DNA of 64,000 nt from Caldinitratiruptor microaerophilus (GTDB lineage Bacteria > Bacillota > Sulfobacillia > Symbiobacteriales > ZC4RG38), in NCBI RefSeq assembly GCF_025999835.1, contig NZ_AP025628.1, positions 1,736,001 to 1,800,000 of the forward strand. Reading direction: 5' to 3'. Each line of letters begins with the position of its first letter. Position 1 is the stretch's first letter. The notes beneath the pieces were generated by a model. It was not told the origin of the DNA. It saw nothing but the letters and a program-made list of their open reading frames with translations, and did not search any database. Positions 35,559 to 43,629 of this stretch are shown one piece after another. Made by a program: the position numbers and the translations under genes.

Positions 35559-35598
35559 AAAAAGACTGGCCCGCCCGCCGCTCAGCGGACGGGCGGGC
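35559..35598 (-). terminator. Terminator of the amidase gene; loop is the stop codon
   Basis: Leftward: a 13-bp GC stem with one bulged base (598-585 against 581-569), loop of three bases that are exactly the amidase TGA, then CTTTTTCCC (564-557 region). It separates the amidase from the Ca-ATPase. Confidence 0.8.
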
Positions 35599-37333
35599 GG
35601 CGACCGGACCACCCGGCTGCCGCCTCGTAGGCGGCGCCGATCCGGAGCACCGTGGGCTCGTCGAAGACCCGGCCGACGATCTGCAGGCCCACCGGCAAGC
35701 CGCCCTCCGTGAACCCGCACGGGACCGACAGCGCGGGCTGGCCGGTGACCGAGAAGGGCGCGGTGAAGCGGATGAGCGCCTCCGCCACGGGTTCCTGCTC
35801 TCCGCCGGCGTACGTCCAGATTCCCTGCCCGATGGGCGCGGCGGGGATCGGCAGGGTCGGCGTGAGGAGGGCGTCCACCCGGGCCATGACCTGCGCGACC
35901 TCGCGGGCCAGTTCGCCCCGGAGCCGCTGGGCGGTCAGGTAGTCCCGGGCGAGGAGGAACTGGCCCAGCTCGAGGCGCGCCCGGACGTCGGGGCCGTACG
36001 CCTCGCCCCGGGCGGCCAGGAGCGGCGCGTGGAAGGCACCCGCCTCGCCAAGGGTGATGATTCGGTTCACGAACATCATCACGTCCGCCGGGGGCAACTG
36101 CACCGGCACCACCACCGCGCCCAGGTCCGCCAGGACGGCCAGGGCGGCCTCGAAGGCCTTGCGCACCCCGCCGTCGACCCGGTCCTCCAGCCAGGCCTGC
36201 GGCACCCCCAGCGTGAGGCCCTTGAGGCGTGCCGACCCGCCCGCCTCGGCCGCGACCCGGTAGTCGGGGACCGGCGCGGGGGAGGCCTGCGGGTCCAGGG
36301 GGTCAGGCCCGGCGAGCACCTGCAGGGCCAGCGCGGCGTCGGCCACGCACCGGCAGAGCGGCCCGGCGTGGTCCAGGGACCAGCTGAGCGGCAGGATTCC
36401 CCTCGCCGGCACCCGGCCGTACGAGGGCTTGAGCCCCACCACCCCGCAGGCGGCCGCCGGGATGCGGATCGATCCGCCCGTGTCGGTGCCGAGCGCCAGG
36501 GGCACGAGGCCGGCGGCCACGGCCGACCCGGACCCGCCGCTGGAGCCGCCGGGGATCCGCGCGGGATCCCACGGATTGCGCGTCGGGCCGTGGTAGGGGG
36601 AATCCGTGGTCGGGCCGAAGGCGAACTCGTGGGTCGCCGTCTTCCCGACCAGCGCCCCGCCGGCCGCCTCCAGACGCCGGACGGCGACGGCGTCCGCGGC
36701 GGAGGTGTACCCCTCGAGGGCGGCGGACCCGGCCCGGGTCGGCAGCCCGGCCACCTCGTACACGTCCTTCACGGCGACGGGAACCCCCGCCAGAGGGCCG
36801 GGGTCCTCGCCCCGCAGGAGGGCCTCCTCGGCACGGCGGGCCGTGGCCAGCGCCCGCTCCCGGGTGACCAGCACGAAGGCGTTCAGGGTCGGGTCCAGGG
36901 CGTCGATCCGGTCGAGAGCGGCCTGCACCAGCTCGACCGGCGACACCTCCCGGCGCCTCACGGCGGCCGCCAGGCGACTGACCCCCTGTTCCAGAAGGTC
37001 CGCATGCGGCCCGGGTCCCGACGGGAGGCGCGGGGGCGACGCCGTCTCCACGCCTGTCCTCCCGCTGGTGCCCCCGTACCCGCTCCCGCCCCGCCCCGCG
37101 CGCGCCATGCCGGCCCACACGGGCTCGCCCGGCAGCGGCGGGCCATGGTAGGCCGGGTGGTCGGGCACGAAGGCGAAGGCCGGCGGCAGGGTCCACAGCC
37201 GCTCCTCGGCGACCGCCCGGATGCGGCGCAGCAGCGCCTCGAGCCGGGCGGCCGTCTCGCGGGCCAGTTCCCGGTCCAGGTCCTGGCGCCCGAGCACGTC
37301 CCGGGCCAGTTGCAGGATCAGGTCATCGGTCAT
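35582..37333 (-). CDS. Amidase-signature enzyme with N-terminal AtzG/GatC-like segment
   Basis: 583 residues. Amidase-signature triad: Lys in 'VPVAVKDVYEVAGLPT', Ser in 'GGSSGGSGSAVAAG', nucleophile Ser in 'LGTDTGGSIRIPAAACGVVG'. Substrate unknown. Unusual: about 115 residues precede the amidase domain. Residues 1-62 form a helical segment ('LILQLARDVLGRQDLDRELA', 'LLRRIRAVAEERLWTLPPAF') that resembles small amidase partner subunits in style, followed by a Gly/Pro/Arg linker. ATG 37333, with GAGGGGG upstream. It could be a fused small subunit; that is an inference. Confidence 0.88.
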   Translation of the reverse strand: MTDDLILQLARDVLGRQDLDRELARETAARLEALLRRIRAVAEERLWTLPPAFAFVPDHPAYHGPPLPGEPVWAGMARAGRGGSGYGGTSGRTGVETASPPRLPSGPGPHADLLEQGVSRLAAAVRRREVSPVELVQAALDRIDALDPTLNAFVLVTRERALATARRAEEALLRGEDPGPLAGVPVAVKDVYEVAGLPTRAGSAALEGYTSAADAVAVRRLEAAGGALVGKTATHEFAFGPTTDSPYHGPTRNPWDPARIPGGSSGGSGSAVAAGLVPLALGTDTGGSIRIPAAACGVVGLKPSYGRVPARGILPLSWSLDHAGPLCRCVADAALALQVLAGPDPLDPQASPAPVPDYRVAAEAGGSARLKGLTLGVPQAWLEDRVDGGVRKAFEAALAVLADLGAVVVPVQLPPADVMMFVNRIITLGEAGAFHAPLLAARGEAYGPDVRARLELGQFLLARDYLTAQRLRGELAREVAQVMARVDALLTPTLPIPAAPIGQGIWTYAGGEQEPVAEALIRFTAPFSVTGQPALSVPCGFTEGGLPVGLQIVGRVFDEPTVLRIGAAYEAAAGWSGRRPPVR

Positions 37334-37428
37334 CGTGCGGCACGCCCCCTCGATCACCGCAGGGAACGTTCCTTGCGGCGCACCCGCCCTCCTCCGGCAA
37401 CAGTTCACAAATCGCCGGCCATGCCCCG

Positions 37429-38619
37429 TCAGGCCGGCTGGAGGCGGGGCAGGCGGGCGAGGGCGGACCGCATCCGCCGCAGGGCCTCCTCGATGTTCGC
37501 CATCGAGGTCGCGTAGGACAGGCGCAGGTACCCCTCGCCGGACGGGCCGAAGGCCGTCCCCGCGAGCACCGCGACCCCGGCCTCGTCCAGGAGATAGCGG
37601 GCGAGCTCCCGGGAGGGCATGCCGAAGGCCCGGACGTTCGGGAACACGTAGAACGCCCCGCCGGGCACGCGGCAGGTCACCCCGGGGATGTCGTTCAGCC
37701 CGGCCACGATGGCGTCGCGGCGCCGCCGGAACTCCTCGCGCATCCGCTCCACGCTGTCCTGAGGGCCGGTCAGGGCAGCGATTCCCGCCCACTGCACGAA
37801 GGCCGCGGTGCATGAGACCGAGTTGATCACGAGCCGCGTCACGGCCTCGGCAAGATGAACCGGCATGACCCCCCAGCCCAGGCGCCAGCCCGTCATGGCG
37901 TATGTCTTGGAGAAGCCGTCGAGGAGCACCGTCTGGTCCTTCATCCCCGGCTCCGACAGGATCGACGGGACCGGTCCGCCGTAAGACAGGCGGCTGTATA
38001 TCTCGTCGGAGAGGACCCAGACGGGCCGGCCCCGAACCATGTCGGCAATGGCCCGGACGTCCTCCGCCGACAGGGCACCGCCGGTCGGGTTGCCGGGCGA
38101 GTTCAGGATCACCAGCCGGGTGCGGGGGCTCAGCCGTGCCCGCAGCTCCTCGACGTCGAAGCGGAAGTCCCGCTCCTCCCGGAGCGGAATCGGCACGGGC
38201 ACCCCGCCCACGTAGCGGACACAGGACTCGTAGATGGGAAAGCCCGGGTCGGGGTAGATGACCTCGTCCCCCGGGTTGACGGTGGCCAGGATCGTGTAGA
38301 AGATGATGGGTTTCCCACCGGGGGTCACGACCACCTCCGCCGGGTCGACGGGAACGCCGCGCGTGTGGCGGACGTAGGCGGCGATGGCCTCTCGCAGCTC
38401 CCGGATCCCCGGCGAGGGGACGTAGTGGGTGTGCCCGGCCTCCAGGGCTTCCGCCGCGGCACGGCGCACGTGCGGCGGGGTGTCGAAGTCGGGCTCGCCG
38501 ATCTCCATGTGGACGATCGACCGGCCCTGCGCCTCCAGCTCCCGGGCGCGGGCCAGTACCTCGAACGCGCTTTCGGTACCCAGACGTGTCAGGCTCTCCG
38601 CCAGCGGCAGCGCGGTCAC
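37429..38619 (-). CDS. Class I PLP-dependent aminotransferase (aspartate aminotransferase-like)
   Basis: 396 residues. 'IVHMEIGEPDFDTPPHVRRA', 'GHTHYVPSPGIRELREAIA', 'NSPGNPTGGALS', PLP Lys in 'DGFSKTYAMTGWRLGW', and Arg in 'YLRLSYATSMANIEEAL'. Closest to the Igamma aspartate/aromatic aminotransferases; a second, LL-DAP-type, paralogue lies at 25881-27059. GTG 38619 with GGAGGAGAGG. 95 bases upstream of the amidase on the same strand. Confidence 0.92.
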   Translation of the reverse strand: MTALPLAESLTRLGTESAFEVLARARELEAQGRSIVHMEIGEPDFDTPPHVRRAAAEALEAGHTHYVPSPGIRELREAIAAYVRHTRGVPVDPAEVVVTPGGKPIIFYTILATVNPGDEVIYPDPGFPIYESCVRYVGGVPVPIPLREERDFRFDVEELRARLSPRTRLVILNSPGNPTGGALSAEDVRAIADMVRGRPVWVLSDEIYSRLSYGGPVPSILSEPGMKDQTVLLDGFSKTYAMTGWRLGWGVMPVHLAEAVTRLVINSVSCTAAFVQWAGIAALTGPQDSVERMREEFRRRRDAIVAGLNDIPGVTCRVPGGAFYVFPNVRAFGMPSRELARYLLDEAGVAVLAGTAFGPSGEGYLRLSYATSMANIEEALRRMRSALARLPRLQPA

Positions 38620-38751
38620 GCCGTCCTCTCCTCCGCTTCGTCAGGCTGGGGAGCGGATTCGACGCCGGTACGGCCGGTCCTCCCGCAGGCGAACGCCACG
38701 CGCGGGCGCGGGCGTTCGGCGCGTTCTCCCTCTGGCGCCACGGGCCTCCGG

Positions 38752-38781
38752 TTGACGCGCGCGTCGATTCGGTGGTACCGT
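38752..38781 (+). promoter_or_regulatory. Promoter of the GH130 gene pair
   Basis: TTGACG (38752-38757), 18-bp spacer, TACCGT (38776-38781) preceded by TGG (extended -10). The block GGTGGTACCGTC is identical to that of the trp promoter. Confidence 0.7.
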
Positions 38782-38901
38782 CGCGGTGAAATCTCCGACC
38801 GCAACGGAACATAAGCGACGTCCAGGTCTCCTTACCGGCTCCAGCCGTGACACCACACCCGTCAGGCCCTGTCCGCCAGAGGGAGGACGGCCGCTCCCCG
38901 C

Positions 38902-39804
38902 ATGATTCGACTGAAAAGACTTGCCGACGAGCCGGTCCTGACGCCGGACCCGTCCCGCCCGTGGGAGCGGGCCGCGGTCTTCAACCCGGCGGTCGTTCAC
39001 GAGAACGGGACCTTTCACCTCCTGTACCGGGCGTGCGACAGACCCTTCCACCTGGACACCCCGGTGCCGCAACACCGCTTCACGTCCGTGATCGGACACG
39101 CGACCAGCCGTGACGGGATCCACTTCGAGCGGGACCCGCTGCCGGTCTTCACGGGTCAGGGGCCCCAGGAGGCCTGGGGGGTGGAGGACCCCCGCATCAC
39201 CCGGCTCGGTGCGGAGTACATCATGCTCTACACGGCGTTCGGCGGGCGGTCCTGGGACGACGTGCGGATCGCCATGGCCCGATCTCGGGACCTTGTCCAC
39301 TGGGAGGACCGCCGGATCGTCCTGGACGAGCCCAACAAGAACGCCGCCCTGTTCCCGGAGCGCGTCGGCGGGCGTTACGCCCTCCTCCACCGGCGGCATC
39401 CGGACATCTGGATCGCCTGGTCGGAGGACCTCCGGACCTGGACCGACCACCAGGTGGTCATGCGCCCGAGGGAGGGCGCCTGGGACTGCCGGAAGATCGG
39501 CGCCGCCGGTCCGCCCATCCGCACCGCGGACGGCTGGCTCCTCTTCTACCACGGGGTGGACGAACGCCGCACGTACCGCCTCGGGGTGGCCCTGCTCGAC
39601 CCCGACGATCCGTCCCGGGTGCTGGCCCGGCAGGCGGAGCCGGTCCTGGAGCCCGAGCGGGACTGGGAGCTGCAGGGCCTCGTGCCGGGAGTGGTGTTCA
39701 GCTGCGGGGCAGCCGACGTCGGCGACTCGTACTATGTGTACTACGGGGCCGCCGACACGGTGATCGGCGTGGCCGTGCTCCCCAAGGCTGACGTTCGGTT
39801 CTAG
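38902..39804 (+). CDS. GH130-family glycosidase/phosphorylase-like protein (copy 1)
   Basis: 300 residues, five-bladed beta-propeller type. 'RAAVFNPAVVHENGTFHLLY', 'GVEDPRITRLGAEYIMLYTA' (the VEDPR motif contributes the catalytic Asp), 'LDEPNKNAALFPERVGGRY', 'HPDIWIAWSEDL' and 'GDSYYVYYGAADTVIGVA'. GH130 enzymes phosphorolyse or hydrolyse beta-mannosides. Ends 65 bases before a paralogue. ATG 38902; the nearest purine site GGGAGGA is 14 bases away, so the start could differ. Confidence 0.88.
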   Translation: MIRLKRLADEPVLTPDPSRPWERAAVFNPAVVHENGTFHLLYRACDRPFHLDTPVPQHRFTSVIGHATSRDGIHFERDPLPVFTGQGPQEAWGVEDPRITRLGAEYIMLYTAFGGRSWDDVRIAMARSRDLVHWEDRRIVLDEPNKNAALFPERVGGRYALLHRRHPDIWIAWSEDLRTWTDHQVVMRPREGAWDCRKIGAAGPPIRTADGWLLFYHGVDERRTYRLGVALLDPDDPSRVLARQAEPVLEPERDWELQGLVPGVVFSCGAADVGDSYYVYYGAADTVIGVAVLPKADVRF

Positions 39805-39869
39805 CCGACGAGAAAGGAGGATACGGCCGCGCCCGGGCCGCGGACCTGGTCCGGCGACGGCCTTCACCC

Positions 39870-40763
39870 GTGTTCAAGCTGGAGCGTCTTTCGAAGCAGC
39901 CGGTCCTGAAGCCGATCCCGGAACATCCTTGGGAGAGCGCCGCCGTCTTCAACTGCGCTGCCATTTACTGGGAAGGCCGTATCCACCTGATCTACCGGGC
40001 GACCGACATCGGCCCGCACGCTCGTTACGGCAGGTACGTCTCCTCGCTCGGGTACGCCGTCAGTGACGACGGGCTGCACTTCAAGCGCCTCGACCGCCCG
40101 ATCCTGCCTCCCGGCGAGGTCCCCCAGGAGCAGCGGGGCGCCGAGGATCCCCGCCTGGTGCGCCTGAACGGCAGCTTCTTCCTGGTGTACACAGCCTACG
40201 GGGGCCGCTTCGAGGGCGACTGGCGCATCTCGCTCGCCAGCTCCCGCGAGCTCACCCGCTGGCAGCGCCACGGGGTGGTGCTGGACGAGCCCAACAAGGA
40301 CGCCTCGCTCTTCCCGGAGAAGGTGGGGGGCCGGTACGTGATGCTGCACCGCCGCTACCCGGACATCTGGGTGGGGTTCTCCGAGGATCTACGCCACTGG
40401 ACGGACCACCAGTCGATCATGAGCCCGCGGCCGGGCATGTGGGACTCGGCCCGGATCGGCATCGCCGGTCCGCCCATCCGGGTGCGGCAGGGCTGGCTCC
40501 TCCTCTACCACGGCGCCGACCACGAGAACGTGTACCGCCTGGGCGCCGCCCTTCTGGACCCCCGGGACCCGACGCGGGTGCTCGCCCGCCAGGACGAGCC
40601 GATCCTCGAGCCCGAGCTCGAGTGGGAGCGCGAGGGCTGGGTGCCCAACGTGGTGTTCAGCGCCGGGCAGGCCGAGGTCGGTGACTCGATCTACGTCTAC
40701 TACGGCGGCGCGGACACGGTGATCGGCGTGGCCAAGGTCGACCGCGACGCGATCCGCTTCTAG
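39870..40763 (+). CDS. GH130-family glycosidase/phosphorylase-like protein (copy 2)
   Basis: 297 residues, clearly duplicated from the preceding gene: both keep 'EDPR', 'LDEPNK-A-LFPE-VGGRY', 'H-RYPDIW/HPDIW' and 'YYG-ADTVIGVA'. Begins at GTG 39870, but the only good Shine-Dalgarno (AAAGGAGG, 39813-39820) is about 50 bases upstream with no usable start codon between. Either initiation is weak or structured RNA brings the site closer. Its TAG shares CTAG with the stop of the convergent exported-protein gene. Confidence 0.88.
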   Translation: MFKLERLSKQPVLKPIPEHPWESAAVFNCAAIYWEGRIHLIYRATDIGPHARYGRYVSSLGYAVSDDGLHFKRLDRPILPPGEVPQEQRGAEDPRLVRLNGSFFLVYTAYGGRFEGDWRISLASSRELTRWQRHGVVLDEPNKDASLFPEKVGGRYVMLHRRYPDIWVGFSEDLRHWTDHQSIMSPRPGMWDSARIGIAGPPIRVRQGWLLLYHGADHENVYRLGAALLDPRDPTRVLARQDEPILEPELEWEREGWVPNVVFSAGQAEVGDSIYVYYGGADTVIGVAKVDRDAIRF

Positions 40764-41488
40764 GCCGAGGGGGTGTCCCACCACCGCCGGGTGAGCCGCA
40801 CCACGAGCGTCCCGCCGACGATCAGCACCACCGCCGCACCGGCGATCGCCGCCGGGAGCGCGCGCAGGGAGCGGGCCTCGACCACCAGGGCCTCCGGCCC
40901 GGACCCGAGCTCCGCCGCCGCTGCGGCCCAGCGCACGGTGGTCCCGCTGACCTCCCCCAGCGTGCTGCGGATCACCCGGCCGGGCACGGTGATCTCCCGC
41001 TCCAGCCGGACGGACCCGGCGACCCGCATGACCCACGGGCGGGCTTCCGACTCCAGAGGGCGCGGCAGCCGCTCCATCAGGTCGTCCAGGTCGAGCCCCC
41101 CGATCTCCTCCCGGTACTCCACCAGATCGTACAGCGGGTGACGGGTCACCCGGATCGTCCCGTCGCTGCCGCGGTTGAACTCGGCAACGCTGCGGTACCG
41201 GCGCCGGAGGATCAGGGCGACGGTGTCGCCCTCCTCCCGCCGGTCCAGCTTCCAGCCGAACCGCTCCACGGCGGACACGGCGTCGGCCCCGTCCCGCCAG
41301 AGCCGGGCCAGGGTCCCGGAGGCCACGAGCTCCCGCGTCTCCTCGACCTCGCCGCGGCCGGTGATGACGACCCGCCGGACCACCCGCAGCGATGGAGCCC
41401 CCTCCGGCGCGGCGAGCGAGGGCGCCGCCGCGCCGAGAGCCGTGAGCGCCAGCGCCAAGAGGGCCAGGAGCCGTCTCCCGGACGGCAC
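40760..41488 (-). CDS. Exported, C-terminally membrane-anchored protein of unknown function
   Basis: 242 residues. A signal peptide (residues 1-26, basic start then 'LLALLALALTALGAAAPSLA') is followed by an extracytoplasmic region of beta-strand character ('VVRRVVITGRGEVEETREL', 'REITVPGRVIRSTLGEVSG') and one C-terminal helix ('IAGAAVVLIVGGTLVVRL') with a basic, cytoplasmic end. The layout resembles LppM/DUF3153-type exported proteins, but no family is firmly recognised. GTG 41488 has GGAGGAGGGA upstream. It follows the aldehyde oxidoreductase by 31 bases. Confidence 0.75.
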   Translation of the reverse strand: MPSGRRLLALLALALTALGAAAPSLAAPEGAPSLRVVRRVVITGRGEVEETRELVASGTLARLWRDGADAVSAVERFGWKLDRREEGDTVALILRRRYRSVAEFNRGSDGTIRVTRHPLYDLVEYREEIGGLDLDDLMERLPRPLESEARPWVMRVAGSVRLEREITVPGRVIRSTLGEVSGTTVRWAAAAAELGSGPEALVVEARSLRALPAAIAGAAVVLIVGGTLVVRLTRRWWDTPSA

Positions 41489-41519
41489 CGCACGTCCCTC
41501 CTCCACCCGGTCTCCCCGC

Positions 41520-43415
41520 CTAGAGGCCGGCCAGATCGGCCACCCAGCCCAGGTCGAGCTCCTCCAGCCTGGCGCGGGTGGGCAGCCCCGTCGACGGGTC
41601 CCAGCCCGCCATGCCGTAGTAGAGGTCCAGCGCGCGCTCGATCTCGGCGCGGTCGAGCGCCACACCGTCGGAGGGCCCGCCCTTGAGCGGCTCGAACAGG
41701 CGATCCGGAAGCCGGTCGGCCTCCCGGCCGATCCCCTCCCGGGCGTTGAAGGCCCGCAGGAGGTTCAGCCTCCGCTCGCCGACCTTCATGATCTCCCACA
41801 GGCTGGTGTCCCAGCCCGTGGCGTAGCGCACCAGCTCCACCAGCTCGTTCGGGCCGTAAAGCTGCCAGGAGCTCCCCCAGACGAACTGGCAGACGCCGAA
41901 GGTGTCCAGCGCCGAGTAGTACACCTGGGTCCAGTAGCCGGCCCGCACCTTGGCCGGAGACAGGTCCTTGCCGTCCATCCGCTCCGTGATGCCCAGCGCC
42001 TCGAGACGCTGGCGGAAGATGGTGCCCGGCTTCGAGCGGTAGGCCGTGTCGTGCTCGGAGGACTGGTGGTCGGCGCCGAAGGGGTTGACGGCGTAGATGA
42101 GGCCCAGGGAGCGCTTGACCTGCGGCATGTGGGCGGGCAGTTCCTGGCCCTTCACCGTGACGGTCAGCTTCTCGGCCTCCGGGCCGAGGCTGCGGGCGGC
42201 GCGCAGGCTCCCCTCCGCCAGGAGGTTGCCCAACCGCCCCTCCCGGTGCGCCAGCATCTCGATGGCCTTGAGCATCGCCTGCGCGTTCCCGAAGCGCAGG
42301 CCGATCCCCTCGTCGTCGAGGAGCCCCTTCTCCGCCGCCTCCATCGCCCAGGCGATGGTGGCCCCGCAGGAGATGGAGTCGAGCCCGTACTTGTTGACGA
42401 GCTCGTTCGCCTTGCAGAGCGCCGCCAGGTCGGAGACCCCGCAGTACGAGCCGAAGGTGGCCAGGGTCTCGTACTCCGGGCCGCCGTACGTCTCGTCCAC
42501 CTCGATCTCCGGGCTGTGGATCTCCACCACGCGCTTGCACTTCACCGTACAGGCGTAGCAGGTGTCGCGTTCCTTGAGGTACGTGGTGTAGAGGGTCTCG
42601 CCCGAGATCGCTTCGGCGCCCTCGAACACGCCCGAGGTGTAGTTGCGGGTGGGGAGGCCACCCTGGTAGTTCTGGGAGGTGACCACGCCCGCGGTGCCCA
42701 GGCGGCCGAACTCGACGATGCCGGGGTTCCGCTCCTGGAGCTCCTTGAAGCGGCGGGCCAGGGCCGCGAACTCCCTGGGCATGGCGGGCCTGGGCGGGTT
42801 CGTCCCCCGGACCGCGACGGCCTTCAGGTTCTTCGAGCCCATCACCGCCCCCATGCCGGTGCGGCCGTTCGCCCGGTTCGCCATGTTGATGATCGCGGCG
42901 TAGCGCACCAGGTTCTCGCCCGCCGGCCCGATCTGCGCGATCTGGACCTTCGGGTCACCCAGCTCCTTCTTGAGGATCGCCTCCACCTCGCCCGTGACCT
43001 TGCCCCAGAGGTGGCCGGCCGGCCGCAGCTCGGCCTCGCCGTCGTGCAGCCACAGGTAGACGGGCTCGGGCGCCCGCCCCAGGAACACGATCGCCTCCAC
43101 GCCGGCGGCGCGCATCTCGGCCGGGAAGAAGCCTCCGGACTGGCTGTCGCCGATGGCGCCCGTGAGGGGCGACCGGGCCGAGACGCTGAGCCGGCTCTGA
43201 CCGGAGATGGGCAGGCCGGTCAGCGGGCCGACCGCCCACACCAGCACGTTCTCAGGCCCCAGGGGGTCGGCGCCCCGGGGGATGTGCTTGAGCAACAGGT
43301 ACGCCGCCAGGGCGCTGCCGCCGGGGTATTTGCGGAAGGTCGCCTCGTCGAGGGTTTCCTTCCACACCCGGGCGTGGGTGAGGTCCACGTACAGGATCGT
43401 CGCCTCGAGGCCCAT
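41520..43415 (-). CDS. Aldehyde:ferredoxin oxidoreductase (tungstopterin family)
   Basis: 631 residues. 'GGSALAAYLLLKHIPRGADP', 'VWAVGPLTGLPISGQSRLSV', 'RANGRTGMGAVMGSKNLKAV' (pterin phosphate site), [4Fe-4S] cysteines in 'CYACTVKCKR' plus the distant 'TFGVCQF'. Oxidises aldehydes to acids with ferredoxin; tungsten is normal in this family. Start: ATG 43415 fits the family N terminus; a GTG five codons earlier sits on its own ribosome site. No molybdopterin genes are nearby. Confidence 0.93.
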   Translation of the reverse strand: MGLEATILYVDLTHARVWKETLDEATFRKYPGGSALAAYLLLKHIPRGADPLGPENVLVWAVGPLTGLPISGQSRLSVSARSPLTGAIGDSQSGGFFPAEMRAAGVEAIVFLGRAPEPVYLWLHDGEAELRPAGHLWGKVTGEVEAILKKELGDPKVQIAQIGPAGENLVRYAAIINMANRANGRTGMGAVMGSKNLKAVAVRGTNPPRPAMPREFAALARRFKELQERNPGIVEFGRLGTAGVVTSQNYQGGLPTRNYTSGVFEGAEAISGETLYTTYLKERDTCYACTVKCKRVVEIHSPEIEVDETYGGPEYETLATFGSYCGVSDLAALCKANELVNKYGLDSISCGATIAWAMEAAEKGLLDDEGIGLRFGNAQAMLKAIEMLAHREGRLGNLLAEGSLRAARSLGPEAEKLTVTVKGQELPAHMPQVKRSLGLIYAVNPFGADHQSSEHDTAYRSKPGTIFRQRLEALGITERMDGKDLSPAKVRAGYWTQVYYSALDTFGVCQFVWGSSWQLYGPNELVELVRYATGWDTSLWEIMKVGERRLNLLRAFNAREGIGREADRLPDRLFEPLKGGPSDGVALDRAEIERALDLYYGMAGWDPSTGLPTRARLEELDLGWVADLAGL

Positions 43416-43629
43416 GCCTTCGCCTCGCACCTCCTCGGGTCGTGCTCGGGAACTCCCGCGGTCCCTCTATTCGATTCCCTGTCAGCCCCGGGACCTCCTG
43501 TCGCCGGCGTACCGGCCGGCGCGACGACGTCCCGGGGGAGCCATGCGAGCCCGGAAACCGGTACCGGCCCCGGCGCCGCCATGGTACACTGCTGTGGGAG
43601 TGCGCCGGTCGGACAGGAGGTGTGGGAGG

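Noticed and set aside
32999-37516. Very long rightward open frame (about 1500 codons) across the ATPase and amidase genes
   Set aside because: It is antisense to two genes with full motif sets; high GC suppresses stops on the opposite strand. The translation is low-complexity and matches nothing.
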